A stretch of 64,000 nucleotides of DNA from positions 62,001-126,000 of the forward strand of contig JAAYDI010000013.1 of assembly GCA_012729315.1 (NCBI GenBank), written 5' to 3'. The notes below the pieces were generated by a model. The model was not told where the DNA came from, made no database searches, and worked only from the letters and a program-made list of their open reading frames with translations. The stretch comes from Planctomycetaceae bacterium. GTDB taxonomy: Bacteria > Planctomycetota > Planctomycetia > Pirellulales > Pirellulaceae. Both the position numbers and the translations under genes were made by a program. Positions 43,907-52,241 of this stretch are shown here, one piece after another (position 1 is the stretch's first letter; each line of letters opens with the position of its first letter).

Positions 43907-45064
43907 TCAAGCCCGATCTTGGCAGACCGGCTCGACACTCTGGTTGGCGTGCGACGCCAGGGCCGCCGTGAACAGGTGGTGACTGCGCGTCACCTCGTCG
44001 AGTGTGACGCAGCCGGCAAAGCGTGCCGGAGGCTGACCGGTGACCAGTTCGTGCAGAAACGCGGCCCACATCTGCAGGATGGCGTCCGAGAAGCCAAACT
44101 CGAAAATCGCCCCGGAAACGGTCTGGAACGCAGTCTCGTAGCCGGTCTGCACCTGCCCCCACACCGGCTCACCGCCCGCGTACTCCAGCAGTTCCAGCCG
44201 CTTCGGGTCGCGCGTCGAGAAGCGGACGGAGGTGCGGGTACCCAGGATCTCGAGGTACCACGTGTTCTTCTCTCCAGGCGCGATGCGCTGCATCTTGAAC
44301 GTCATGGGAAACGACTCGCCGGTGGCCGGATCACATCCCTCGCACAGCAACGTCGCATTGTCCCACGTATCGCATGGAACCTGCGCGCCGTGGCCATCCG
44401 GACGCTGCGGCACGATGTTCGACAGCACGGCCCGCACGTTGCGGGGCTCCCAGCCCGCGCGAAACGGGACGGCGCACACGTGCATGCCCAGGTCACCCAG
44501 CACGCCGTACTGGCCGTTGAATTCGACGATACGTTTCCAGTTGATCGGTTTGTTCGGGTCCAGGTCGCTGGTGTGCAGGAACCCCGCATTGACCTCCAGG
44601 ACGCGACCGAAGGCGCGCCGCTCCAGCAAGGCAGCGATGCGTTGGACGGCCGGAAAGAACATGAACTGCGACGCGCAACGGACGAAGATGCCGGGATGCT
44701 GCGCGGCGCACTCGGCGATCGCCAGGTGGGCTGCCAGGTCGATCCCCACCGGCTTCTCGGCCATCACATGCTTGCCGGCCTGGATCGCCGCGCAGCACAC
44801 CTCCTGATGGAAATGATGCGGCACGGCCACATAGACGGCTTCCACCGCGGCGTTGGCCAGCAGGTCGCGGTAGTCCTGCGCATACTGGCCGATCGCCGGG
44901 AAATGCTGGCGAAACCAGTCGAACGCCGGACTGCGCCGGTTCGACACGGCGACAATCTCCGGGCGGGCTTCGGTGTGCAGCAGGTGGCACCAGCGTGCCG
45001 CAGCGCTGGCAAACTCGCGTCCCATCAGGCCGCATCCGATGACTCCAAAGCGAACGGTTCTCAT
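43907..45064 (-). CDS. Gfo/Idh/MocA family dehydrogenase (last gene of the sugar operon)
   Basis: 385 residues. The Rossmann motif is FGVIGCGLMGREFASA near the N-terminus, and the catalytic E-K-P motif is intact in HVMAEKPVGIDL. The C-terminal domain contains QYGVLGDLGMHVCAVPF and the substrate-side His. Members oxidise sugar or cyclitol hydroxyls with NAD(P), for example inositol 2-dehydrogenase. Its ATG overlaps the amidohydrolase stop by 4 bp, so the two are translationally coupled. Unlike the homologue at 34472 it keeps the usual catalytic lysine. Confidence 0.88.
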   Translation of the reverse strand: MRTVRFGVIGCGLMGREFASAAARWCHLLHTEARPEIVAVSNRRSPAFDWFRQHFPAIGQYAQDYRDLLANAAVEAVYVAVPHHFHQEVCCAAIQAGKHVMAEKPVGIDLAAHLAIAECAAQHPGIFVRCASQFMFFPAVQRIAALLERRAFGRVLEVNAGFLHTSDLDPNKPINWKRIVEFNGQYGVLGDLGMHVCAVPFRAGWEPRNVRAVLSNIVPQRPDGHGAQVPCDTWDNATLLCEGCDPATGESFPMTFKMQRIAPGEKNTWYLEILGTRTSVRFSTRDPKRLELLEYAGGEPVWGQVQTGYETAFQTVSGAIFEFGFSDAILQMWAAFLHELVTGQPPARFAGCVTLDEVTRSHHLFTAALASHANQSVEPVCQDRA

Positions 45065-46155
45065 GACATCTGCTCCCCCAGACGCTGTCGTTTATGGGAC
45101 ATGACACCGGCCATCAGACGCGCCGCGTTGTCGTGGAAGATGGCGGCGACTGCCGAGCGGTCGCGGATCCCCAGTTCCTCGCACGCCTGCCGGATGGCAC
45201 GGATGTCTTCGTACATCATGAGTGTGTAGCGTGCTTCCGTCTCCGGCGACTCGCGGTCGGTGTTGAAGTGGAACGGGTAGCTGGTCCGGTTGATGTACGT
45301 CCGGCCACGATACTGGCGGCGGCCACGCATGTAGAAGACCGGGTTGTCCGACCCGTACAGCAGCCGCTGCGTGCCAAGGTGCTCAAGCGCGATGCGATGC
45401 GATGCCGGATTCAACACCGCTGAGGTGTCGAAGTACAAGCCGTCGTCGTCGGCAAACTGGGGCAGCGCCTCCAGCGCGTGCGGCTCCGTGTAACAGCGGC
45501 CGAGGTGGGCAAGCACGATCACGATGTGCGGGTACCGGCGGCGGATCTCGCGCACTTCCCGGACATTGTCCGCGTGCCCCAGACGATCGGCCTTGGGCAC
45601 ATGCAGCGTGACCCACGCGTGCCGATCGTCCAAGACCTCCAGGATCTGGTGCGGCAGGAACTCGAAAATGCTGGCCTCCAGGTGGGCATCGCGTGTGGTT
45701 TCATCGGGACTGATCAGGTTGTAGTAGGGTTTCACACCAATCACACTCGGCGCATCCAGCAAGGCCGCCACGTCGTCTGGCGTCCATTGCGGCCGCACCG
45801 CCGGCAGGCTGTACCAGCCCCGGCCCGGGCATTCCGCCTGCAGGTACCGGTTGCAGCCTGCGATGTCGTAAGCCAGATCGGGCGTGCCCAGCACCAGGCA
45901 GCTGACCTCCCGGCCCGGAAAGACCGTCCGGTGGCAGTGTTCGGCCGTCGGCGCATCGATCGGCTCGAACACCTCGTTGACCCAATACTGCCGCCGCATC
46001 GCCTCCGTCATCGGCCGCAGGCGCAGCCGCGGATCCGTGACATGCGTGTGGGCATCGATGATCCGCGGCGGCAGCCAATCGGCCAGCTGCTCCGTCCAGA
46101 ACGCCTGGTCCACGGCGGTGTATGTCCAGTGAAAGTGGAGCGGAATGTCCGTCAT
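45061..46155 (-). CDS. Amidohydrolase-superfamily TIM-barrel hydrolase
   Basis: 364 residues from the ATG at 46155, which overlaps the kinase stop by 3 bp. The metal-binding start RIIDAHTHVTD is seen at about residues 30-40. Later strands carry VTLHVPK and VLAHLGRC (metal His residues) and the Asp in LLYGSDNPVFY. The overall pattern fits the metal-dependent TIM-barrel group (amidohydrolase family 2, including lactonases, decarboxylases and uronate-isomerase-like enzymes). In this operon a lactonase or an isomerase role would make sense, but the sequence does not decide. Coupled by 4-bp overlap to the dehydrogenase that follows. Confidence 0.82.
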   Translation of the reverse strand: MTDIPLHFHWTYTAVDQAFWTEQLADWLPPRIIDAHTHVTDPRLRLRPMTEAMRRQYWVNEVFEPIDAPTAEHCHRTVFPGREVSCLVLGTPDLAYDIAGCNRYLQAECPGRGWYSLPAVRPQWTPDDVAALLDAPSVIGVKPYYNLISPDETTRDAHLEASIFEFLPHQILEVLDDRHAWVTLHVPKADRLGHADNVREVREIRRRYPHIVIVLAHLGRCYTEPHALEALPQFADDDGLYFDTSAVLNPASHRIALEHLGTQRLLYGSDNPVFYMRGRRQYRGRTYINRTSYPFHFNTDRESPETEARYTLMMYEDIRAIRQACEELGIRDRSAVAAIFHDNAARLMAGVMSHKRQRLGEQMS

Positions 46156-47618
46156 GATGATGGTCTCGCATCCTGCCGCGGCAGCGCGCACAGGTATTCC
46201 TGGTATTGATCTCGATAGAACGCCGCGTGCTCGCCCGGCTCCAGTTGCCGCGCGGGGGGCACCATCGCCTCCGACAGTTCGGCCAGCGACGTGTGCGGTT
46301 CCACCAGACCGCGCGCCAGAATCGCAGCGCCCAGCAGACTCGCTTCACCGGAACTCAGGCAGGCCAGCGGCAGGCCGGTCACGTCAGCCAGAATCCGGGT
46401 GGTCACCTGGCTCAACGCCGCCCCGCCCCCCATCACCAGACGCGCGACGGGCCAGCCGGAGGCGGGCAGGAACTCCAGGTAACGCGTCAGTTCGAAGGCC
46501 AACCCTTCCACGACGGCGCGCAGCACGTCGGCAGGACGATGCGCGAGTTGCAGCCCGGCCAGGCGCCCGTGCGTGCCGGACGCGAGCCCGGAGACGCCGG
46601 CCGAAACCAGGAACGGCCAACAGCGGACGCCTGCGCTCCCCGGTTGCGTGGACTCCAGCAGCGTTTCCACCGCCGCGCCGTCCAGGTTCCCCAGCCCCAT
46701 CAGGTTCAAGGCCCAGGTGAATGCCGACCCGCCATTGACCAGCGAGAGAATCTGGCCGCACAGCCCGTCCACAACATGATGGCAGACGAACGCTTCATCG
46801 ATCACCGGCGCAGCCAGGCGGTCGTGGACCGCCAGTAGCACCCAGGCGGTCCCGGTGCCGACCATGACGGTCCCGGAGCGCACCGCGCCGGTGCCGAGCG
46901 CCGACGCGTACTGGTCGTGAATCGCCGCCGACACCGGCGTGCCGGCACGCAGGCCAGTCTGCCGCGCGATGTCCGCCCGCAGCCCCCCCGCCGCTTCGCG
47001 TGCCGAGATCAGCTCGGGCAACTGACCTGCGTCCAACCGCAGCCTTCGCAGCAGTTCCGGATCGTAGTCGCGCAGCCAGGGATTGAGCAGTACCGTCAGG
47101 CTGCACGAGGTCATGTCGTGCGCGCCGCGTCCGCACAGCCGCCCCACGATGATGTCGCCGACGAAGCCCACGCGGTTCGGCGGCGCCAGCAGCCCCGGTT
47201 GCTCCTGGTGCAGACGCAGCAACTGGCCCACGCTCACGCCGGAAACCCCCCGGCCCAGCCGCTCCAGCAGCCACGACCGCCCCAGTGCGGCCAGCAGCGC
47301 GTGGTCGAACGGCCGCCCGCGCTGGTCGAGCCAACTGATCACATGCCCTACCGGGTGGCCGTCCGGCGCGAGCACCTGCATCGCGCCCCCCTGGCTGGAG
47401 ACGCCAATCGCGTCAATGCCGGACGGATCGACTGCGCCGGCCACCTGCTGCAGCACCGCCAGCGTCGCCTGCTCGATCGCATCGAGATCCTGTTCCACAC
47501 CGCCACCGGCGGAGTGCAGCAACGGGACAGGTGCCGCCGCCTGTGCCAGCGGCTGGCCAGCGCTGCCGGTCACCAGCGCCTTGATGTTGGTCGTGCCCAG
47601 ATCGAGGCCCAGAAACAT
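46152..47618 (-). CDS. FGGY-family carbohydrate kinase
   Basis: 488 residues with the FGGY/actin-ATPase fold. The phosphate-1 loop is FLGLDLGTTNIKALV at the N-terminus, the phosphate-2 region is GTVMVGTGTAWVLLA, and the adenosine motif is LVMGGGAALSQVTTRI. Substrate-side segments SSQGGAMQVLAPDG and SWLDQRG resemble xylulokinase and gluconokinase. The active-site Asp is likely in HDQYASALG. It would phosphorylate the keto-sugar made by the neighbouring isomerase. It begins 3 bp after the isomerase stop and overlaps the amidohydrolase start. Confidence 0.9.
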   Translation of the reverse strand: MFLGLDLGTTNIKALVTGSAGQPLAQAAAPVPLLHSAGGGVEQDLDAIEQATLAVLQQVAGAVDPSGIDAIGVSSQGGAMQVLAPDGHPVGHVISWLDQRGRPFDHALLAALGRSWLLERLGRGVSGVSVGQLLRLHQEQPGLLAPPNRVGFVGDIIVGRLCGRGAHDMTSCSLTVLLNPWLRDYDPELLRRLRLDAGQLPELISAREAAGGLRADIARQTGLRAGTPVSAAIHDQYASALGTGAVRSGTVMVGTGTAWVLLAVHDRLAAPVIDEAFVCHHVVDGLCGQILSLVNGGSAFTWALNLMGLGNLDGAAVETLLESTQPGSAGVRCWPFLVSAGVSGLASGTHGRLAGLQLAHRPADVLRAVVEGLAFELTRYLEFLPASGWPVARLVMGGGAALSQVTTRILADVTGLPLACLSSGEASLLGAAILARGLVEPHTSLAELSEAMVPPARQLEPGEHAAFYRDQYQEYLCALPRQDARPSS

Positions 47619-47621
47619 CGC

Positions 47622-49028
47622 TCAGATCTCGCAATAATCCGCGTCGATCAATTCCGCAGCCAGACGCAGCCGGCGGCGGGCGTCACCGAAACACACGGCG
47701 TTGTGATGCGGGCCACCAGACTGTGCGTACCGGGTCAGGAACTCCCGCACCGGCATGTGCGGCCGGATCTTGAAATGCGGGACGCAGAACCCGGAAAGCG
47801 GACCGTAGTCTTCAATCGCCACCGGCGCGGCAATGATACGCCACCTGCCGCCCGGCCCGAGCGCCAACACAGTGAACGTCGCCGGGCCCGGCTCGAGGCA
47901 GGTGACCAGCGCCAGCTGGCGGTCGCGCGTGCGCGTGATCGGCGCGGGCCGCGCGACCAGCGGGATCTTCCGGTCGCGCCGCGCCATCCCGGCGTTGGCT
48001 TCACCCATGTGACTCATGAACAGGCTTTCCCCGGCAAAGTCGATCGTGAAGATCTCGGAAAACGTCGCCGGCGGGTTGAGCCAGTTGAAGAACGCCGTGG
48101 CGGCGGCAGCGATCAGATCCCCTTCACCGCCGAAACCGATCCCCTCGGCCATCAGGCGGCTCGCCGCCACAAACGGCAGCGACGACGTACGCTCGTCATC
48201 GCCGAACGCCGTGAACTGGTAGGTCAAGGCGTTCAGCGCGTGGTCGTGAACCATGCCGCGTACCGCCAGTTCGGCCCGCGCGGTCGCCTCCAGATCGGCC
48301 GCGGTCACATCCGCGGCGACGTCGTACTCGTGCCGGTATGCGTCGACCAACCGGGCCACCTCCGCGCCCCCGGCCGCGGCGGCGCGGCAGATGTAATCCT
48401 CCACCGTCAGGTTCGTCCAGGAACAGCCGAGCGTCGCGGCCAGATGGGTCGTGTCGAGCGCAAAGTCGCCCATGCCCGGGAACGGATAGCCCAGCATGCC
48501 GATGCGCGCTGAACGCAGCCGGCGGACCGCAGCGGCAGCGGCGCAAAAGTCGCCCAGCTCCGCCAGGCCCGCGGCATCGTTGGTCAGACTCGTCACGTAC
48601 TGGAAAGGAACGCCGCTGCGCACCAGTACGCTGGCCAGATCCTGCGTGCCGTGCACGCCGTGGTTGTCGACCATCTGCTCCTGCGAAAACGACTGGTCCA
48701 CCGCAGGCAGTTCCTGCGTGTTCCAGATCATGCACGGCAACCGCGTGCGTGTGAGGGCCGGCAGCGCCAGCTGGCTGGGTGAGTACGTGAGCATCACCAC
48801 CACCAGCGCATCGGCGCCGGCCTGCTCGAACCCCGCCACCGTCGACTCGATGTCAGACCGCCGGAACACCGCCGCATCGAACAGCACATCGGCGTGCGGT
48901 TCGACTGCGGGGATCAGCACCTGCCGGAGCCACGCTTCGCGCGCTGCGCGCAGCCCCGGCGTCAGCGTCTCGTAAAGCTCCAGTGTCAGCGCGAGCAGAC
49001 CAACCTTCGGACGCGCACTCGTGTTCAT
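47622..49028 (-). CDS. L-arabinose/L-fucose isomerase-like protein
   Basis: 468 residues. The N-terminal part has the Rossmann-like substrate domain (LRAAREAWLRQVLIPAVEP, ALVVVMLTYSPSQLALPAL and MIWNTQELPAVD). The central domain contains candidates for the metal ligands of the AraA/FucI fold: a Glu in GFGGEGDLIAAA, the Asp/Glu stretch TIDFAGESLFMSHMGEAN and a His in SGGPHHNAVCFGD near the C-terminus. AraA and FucI interconvert aldoses and ketoses with Mn. It is divergent enough that the substrate is open. It is overlapped 4 bp by the aminotransferase gene upstream and lies 3 bp before the FGGY kinase, so isomerisation followed by phosphorylation is the expected logic. Confidence 0.82.
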   Translation of the reverse strand: MNTSARPKVGLLALTLELYETLTPGLRAAREAWLRQVLIPAVEPHADVLFDAAVFRRSDIESTVAGFEQAGADALVVVMLTYSPSQLALPALTRTRLPCMIWNTQELPAVDQSFSQEQMVDNHGVHGTQDLASVLVRSGVPFQYVTSLTNDAAGLAELGDFCAAAAAVRRLRSARIGMLGYPFPGMGDFALDTTHLAATLGCSWTNLTVEDYICRAAAAGGAEVARLVDAYRHEYDVAADVTAADLEATARAELAVRGMVHDHALNALTYQFTAFGDDERTSSLPFVAASRLMAEGIGFGGEGDLIAAAATAFFNWLNPPATFSEIFTIDFAGESLFMSHMGEANAGMARRDRKIPLVARPAPITRTRDRQLALVTCLEPGPATFTVLALGPGGRWRIIAAPVAIEDYGPLSGFCVPHFKIRPHMPVREFLTRYAQSGGPHHNAVCFGDARRRLRLAAELIDADYCEI

Positions 49029-50410
49029 CGCGTGCCTTTCTTGAGCAGTTTTCGGAACCGGCGGAGCAGGAAATCGACGATCTGTTCGTCAGCCAACAGC
49101 CCCAGCTTGGTAAGCACCGTGCGGTGCCCTTCGTGGTAGGCGTGGACGCGCGTCCAGAGCCCCTCGTCCAGCAACCGGCGCTGGAACCCCAGGGCGTCCT
49201 CCACCTGATGGAACTTCAGACCGGCCAGGTAGCCGCGCCCGTGCGCCGCCTGCAGCACCTGCGGGAAGTCGGCAACCAGCGACGCGAACCCGTCCTCAAT
49301 GTACTGCCCCAGTGCCCGGATCCTGGCCGCGTGCCGCTGGATGAGATCCAGCGAACAGAGCGCCACGAAGGCCGGCATCGCTGCCGATCCGTTGGTACTG
49401 ATCGCATCGTACTGCTCCAGCACGTCGTCCCGCTGATGCATCAGTACCCCCGACAGCGGATGGAAGCCCGCCGTCAACCCTTTGCCGAGCACCACCAGGT
49501 CCGGTTCCAGCCCCAGTGTGCGGTATTCCAGCACGTCGGGCTGCCAGAACCCCGTCTGGATCTCATCCAGACACATCAGCGCGCCGCTTGCGCGGCAGCA
49601 CTGCTGGGCCAGCTGCAGATAGTCGCGCTCCACCGCGATCGCCTCGCGGTTCATCATCACAGGCTCAGCCCAGAAGCCGGCGATGCGCCCCCCATACGTA
49701 CGGAATGTCTTCTCGAGTGAACGCGCGTCGTTCGGCTGCAGCGTGATGACCTTGAAACGCGGCGTCAGTCCGGGCCACATGCCGCGCATGAACTGGGGCA
49801 ACATGTCGCTGCCGTGGTAGTTGCCCTCCAGCACGACGATGATCGGGGTCGTCTTCTTGTCCCGTGTCCGTGCAAACACGCACAACTGGATCTTCAACGC
49901 GGCGGCACAGGCGACCGAGCCGGTACAGACGCCCAGGTGCACGGTGTCCAGCGGGTCGGTTGTGCCGGGAGCGTTTCCGAACTCGACCAGCCGGTGTGCC
50001 AGCCATTTGAGCGGCGATTGCGGGATATTGGAGTGGTTATCCCAGACGACGCCCGCCCGCGACGCGGCAGTGACTGCCGCACACAGCGCGGGATGGTTGT
50101 AACCCCACAGCATCTGGTAATGGCCGGCGGTACAGTCGAGAAACAGCTTGCGCTGCTCGGTCAGATAGAAGAGTCCCCGTCCCACCAGGAAATCATCGCT
50201 CGGCCCCTGCTGGCTGCCGCCAAACGAGTCCTGGAGTGCCGATTTGTCGATCGGGCGGAATGCCGGCACGCTGCGGACCGTCCGGCCGACCTGTCGCAAC
50301 AGGCCGGGCGCGGTTTCCGCATCCAGAAACTTCAGGCCGGCCTGCATTGCCGCCGCAATGCGAGGTCCGTCAGGACCCAGGATTCGCTCGAGCGAAAAAC
50401 GACTCGTCAT
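49025..50410 (-). CDS. Class III PLP-dependent aminotransferase
   Basis: 461 residues of the fold-type I, class III group (ornithine/acetylornithine/GSA-aminomutase-like). Visible signatures: YQMLWGYNHPAL for the N-terminal domain, LEGNYHGSD, FWAEPVMM, LDEIQTGFWQPD (Asp contacting the PLP ring nitrogen) and LVVLGKGLTAGFHPLSG with the Schiff-base lysine. It swaps an amino group between an amino acid and a keto or amino substrate. Its presence in a sugar operon, tightly coupled (4-bp overlap) to an isomerase, points to an amino-sugar, amino-cyclitol or amino-sugar-acid substrate. This is inference from context. Confidence 0.88.
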   Translation of the reverse strand: MTSRFSLERILGPDGPRIAAAMQAGLKFLDAETAPGLLRQVGRTVRSVPAFRPIDKSALQDSFGGSQQGPSDDFLVGRGLFYLTEQRKLFLDCTAGHYQMLWGYNHPALCAAVTAASRAGVVWDNHSNIPQSPLKWLAHRLVEFGNAPGTTDPLDTVHLGVCTGSVACAAALKIQLCVFARTRDKKTTPIIVVLEGNYHGSDMLPQFMRGMWPGLTPRFKVITLQPNDARSLEKTFRTYGGRIAGFWAEPVMMNREAIAVERDYLQLAQQCCRASGALMCLDEIQTGFWQPDVLEYRTLGLEPDLVVLGKGLTAGFHPLSGVLMHQRDDVLEQYDAISTNGSAAMPAFVALCSLDLIQRHAARIRALGQYIEDGFASLVADFPQVLQAAHGRGYLAGLKFHQVEDALGFQRRLLDEGLWTRVHAYHEGHRTVLTKLGLLADEQIVDFLLRRFRKLLKKGTR

Positions 50411-50473
50411 GGTACAAAGCTGCCCATTCTATTGCGTGGTTGAACGGTTGTTCCCGGCGCGGCAGATCCTGCA

Positions 50474-52093
50474 TCACGGCGCCGCTGCACCGGGCCCCCA
50501 AAACTGGAACCAGATCACATAAGCGTACAGTACGACCATGATGCCGATGAAGATGCACCACCACAGAAACAGGTTCCGCAATCCTCGATTCCGGGCGCGT
50601 TCCGACTCCGGCAACCGCGCCGCACGCCAGGACCAGATGATCCCCTTGATCTTCTCCGGATCGGGCGGCCTGGTCACCAGCGACAGCAGCACCAACAGGA
50701 GCATCGAGACGATCCACACCAGGAACGTCCGGTTCAGGAAATTCCGGAACGGCATGAGCCAGTGGACGTACACCGACAGGTAGTACTGCATCAGCGCGGT
50801 GTAGGGGAAGGCGAACAGCAGCACGAACGTGGCCGCCCACGCGGTGGTGCGTTTCCACAGCACTCCCAGCAGGAAGACCGCCGAGATAGGGGCGGCGACC
50901 CACGCGCCAATGTCCTGAATCAGAATGAAAACCCCAAGGTTCCGGCGACTGAACCAGATGGCCAGCAGGGTGGCGATGACCAGAATCACAAACGCACTGA
51001 GCCGGCCCACCAGCACCAGGTGCCGTTCCGACCGGTGCCGGCCCAGCACCGGCTTGTACAGGTCCATCGTGAAGACCGTGCTGCACGAGTTGAGCACCGA
51101 ACTGATGTGCGAGAGCATCCCGCTGGCCAGCCCTGCCATCACAATGCCGCTCAAGCCCAACGGCACCAGGTTGCGCACCAGCGTGGGAAACGCCTGATCC
51201 GGATCCTCCAGCCCCGGGTAGAGCCGAAAGGCCACGATCCCCGGGACCACTACCAGCAGCGGCAGGACGATCTTCATGAACCCGGCAAAGACCACCCCCA
51301 TCCGCGCATCCCACTCGCTGCGCGCACCCAGACACCGCTGCACAATGAACTGGTTCGTGCAGTTGTACCAGATGCCCACCGAGATCGACAAAGTCCAGAC
51401 CCCGAACCACGGGAAATCCGGATCCGTGGCGGGATAGATGAACTTGAATTTTTCTGGCGCAGCGAGCATCAGGTTATGCAGGCCGCCCACTTCGTGCAGC
51501 CCCATGACCGTCACAATCAGTCCCCCCAGCATCATCACAATGAACTGGAGGAAGTCTGTCCAGGCCACCGACACCAGACCGCCATAGATGGTGTAGCTGC
51601 CCGCCAGCACCGCCAGCCCCACAATCGTCACCGTCTCGTTCCAGCCGAACATGCCGTGCATCGCCTTGCCCCCGGCCAGCATCACTACGGCCATCTGGGC
51701 CACAATCCACAGCACCAGCGAGCAGACGGCGAACAGGTAACGGCAGGTGGCGTTGTAGCGCCGCTCCAGGAACTCGGGCATCGTGAAGAGCCCCCCCCGG
51801 ATGTAGAACGGGAGGAAGATCCAGATCAGCGCGGAGAACGTCAACCAGTTCCCCCATTCCCACTGGGCCACGACGAACCCCACGGCATACGCGATGCCGA
51901 TCATCCCGATGAAGTGCTCCGTACTGATATTGGCAGCGATGATCGAGCCGCCGATGGCGTACCACGGCAGTCCTTCCCCGGCCAGGAAGTAGCCCCGCGT
52001 GTCTGCCGCCCGGCGCCGCGCCACCCAGATTCCCAAAGTGATGTTCAGGATCAGATAGAGCGTGAACAGGATGAAATCGATGTGGTGCGTCAT
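50474..52093 (-). CDS. Sodium:solute symporter (SSS family)
   Basis: 539 residues with about 14 hydrophobic helices. The start DFILFTLYLILNITLGIWVARR, the helix-3 region GGSIIAANISTEHFIGMIG and the Na-binding helix LASGMLSHISSVLNSCSTVFTMDLYKP are characteristic of the SGLT/PutP family. The glycan-type members take up glucose, galactose, myo-inositol or sialic acid with Na. It is the first intact gene of the operon, 63 bp before the aminotransferase. The ATG overlaps the stop of a 48-residue PfkB fragment by 3 bp (ATGA), so its translation is probably coupled to that leader; no own ribosome-binding site is evident. Confidence 0.9.
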   Translation of the reverse strand: MTHHIDFILFTLYLILNITLGIWVARRRAADTRGYFLAGEGLPWYAIGGSIIAANISTEHFIGMIGIAYAVGFVVAQWEWGNWLTFSALIWIFLPFYIRGGLFTMPEFLERRYNATCRYLFAVCSLVLWIVAQMAVVMLAGGKAMHGMFGWNETVTIVGLAVLAGSYTIYGGLVSVAWTDFLQFIVMMLGGLIVTVMGLHEVGGLHNLMLAAPEKFKFIYPATDPDFPWFGVWTLSISVGIWYNCTNQFIVQRCLGARSEWDARMGVVFAGFMKIVLPLLVVVPGIVAFRLYPGLEDPDQAFPTLVRNLVPLGLSGIVMAGLASGMLSHISSVLNSCSTVFTMDLYKPVLGRHRSERHLVLVGRLSAFVILVIATLLAIWFSRRNLGVFILIQDIGAWVAAPISAVFLLGVLWKRTTAWAATFVLLFAFPYTALMQYYLSVYVHWLMPFRNFLNRTFLVWIVSMLLLVLLSLVTRPPDPEKIKGIIWSWRAARLPESERARNRGLRNLFLWWCIFIGIMVVLYAYVIWFQFWGPGAAAP

Positions 52094-52236
52094 GATGGAA
52101 CTCGAGCCCTCTGCTTAACCAGCGCGGCTGACCAGTGCGGCACATTCTCCACCGGAAGCCGCGGCACGTAGCTGATCAGGTCGATGTTACAGGCCCCGAC
52201 GACAGTGATCTTCGGTACCTCAGGCGCGCGCTCCAT
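52090..52236 (-). pseudogene. N-terminal remnant of a PfkB/ribokinase-family sugar kinase
   Basis: A 48-codon frame starting at the ATG at 52236 with a perfect AGGAG 8 bp upstream. Residues 9-28, KITVVGACNIDLISYVPRLP, match the beginning of ribokinase-type kinases (strand 1, then the N-I-D substrate-binding triad). After that the sequence no longer follows the family, which would continue with a G-E-T and G-G-K-G-N-A region. The frame ends in TGA overlapping the symporter ATG. The gene body seems to have been deleted, leaving the translation start. It may now serve only as a coupled leader for the symporter. It is too short to be a kinase. Confidence 0.7.
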
Positions 52237-52241
52237 GGGAT

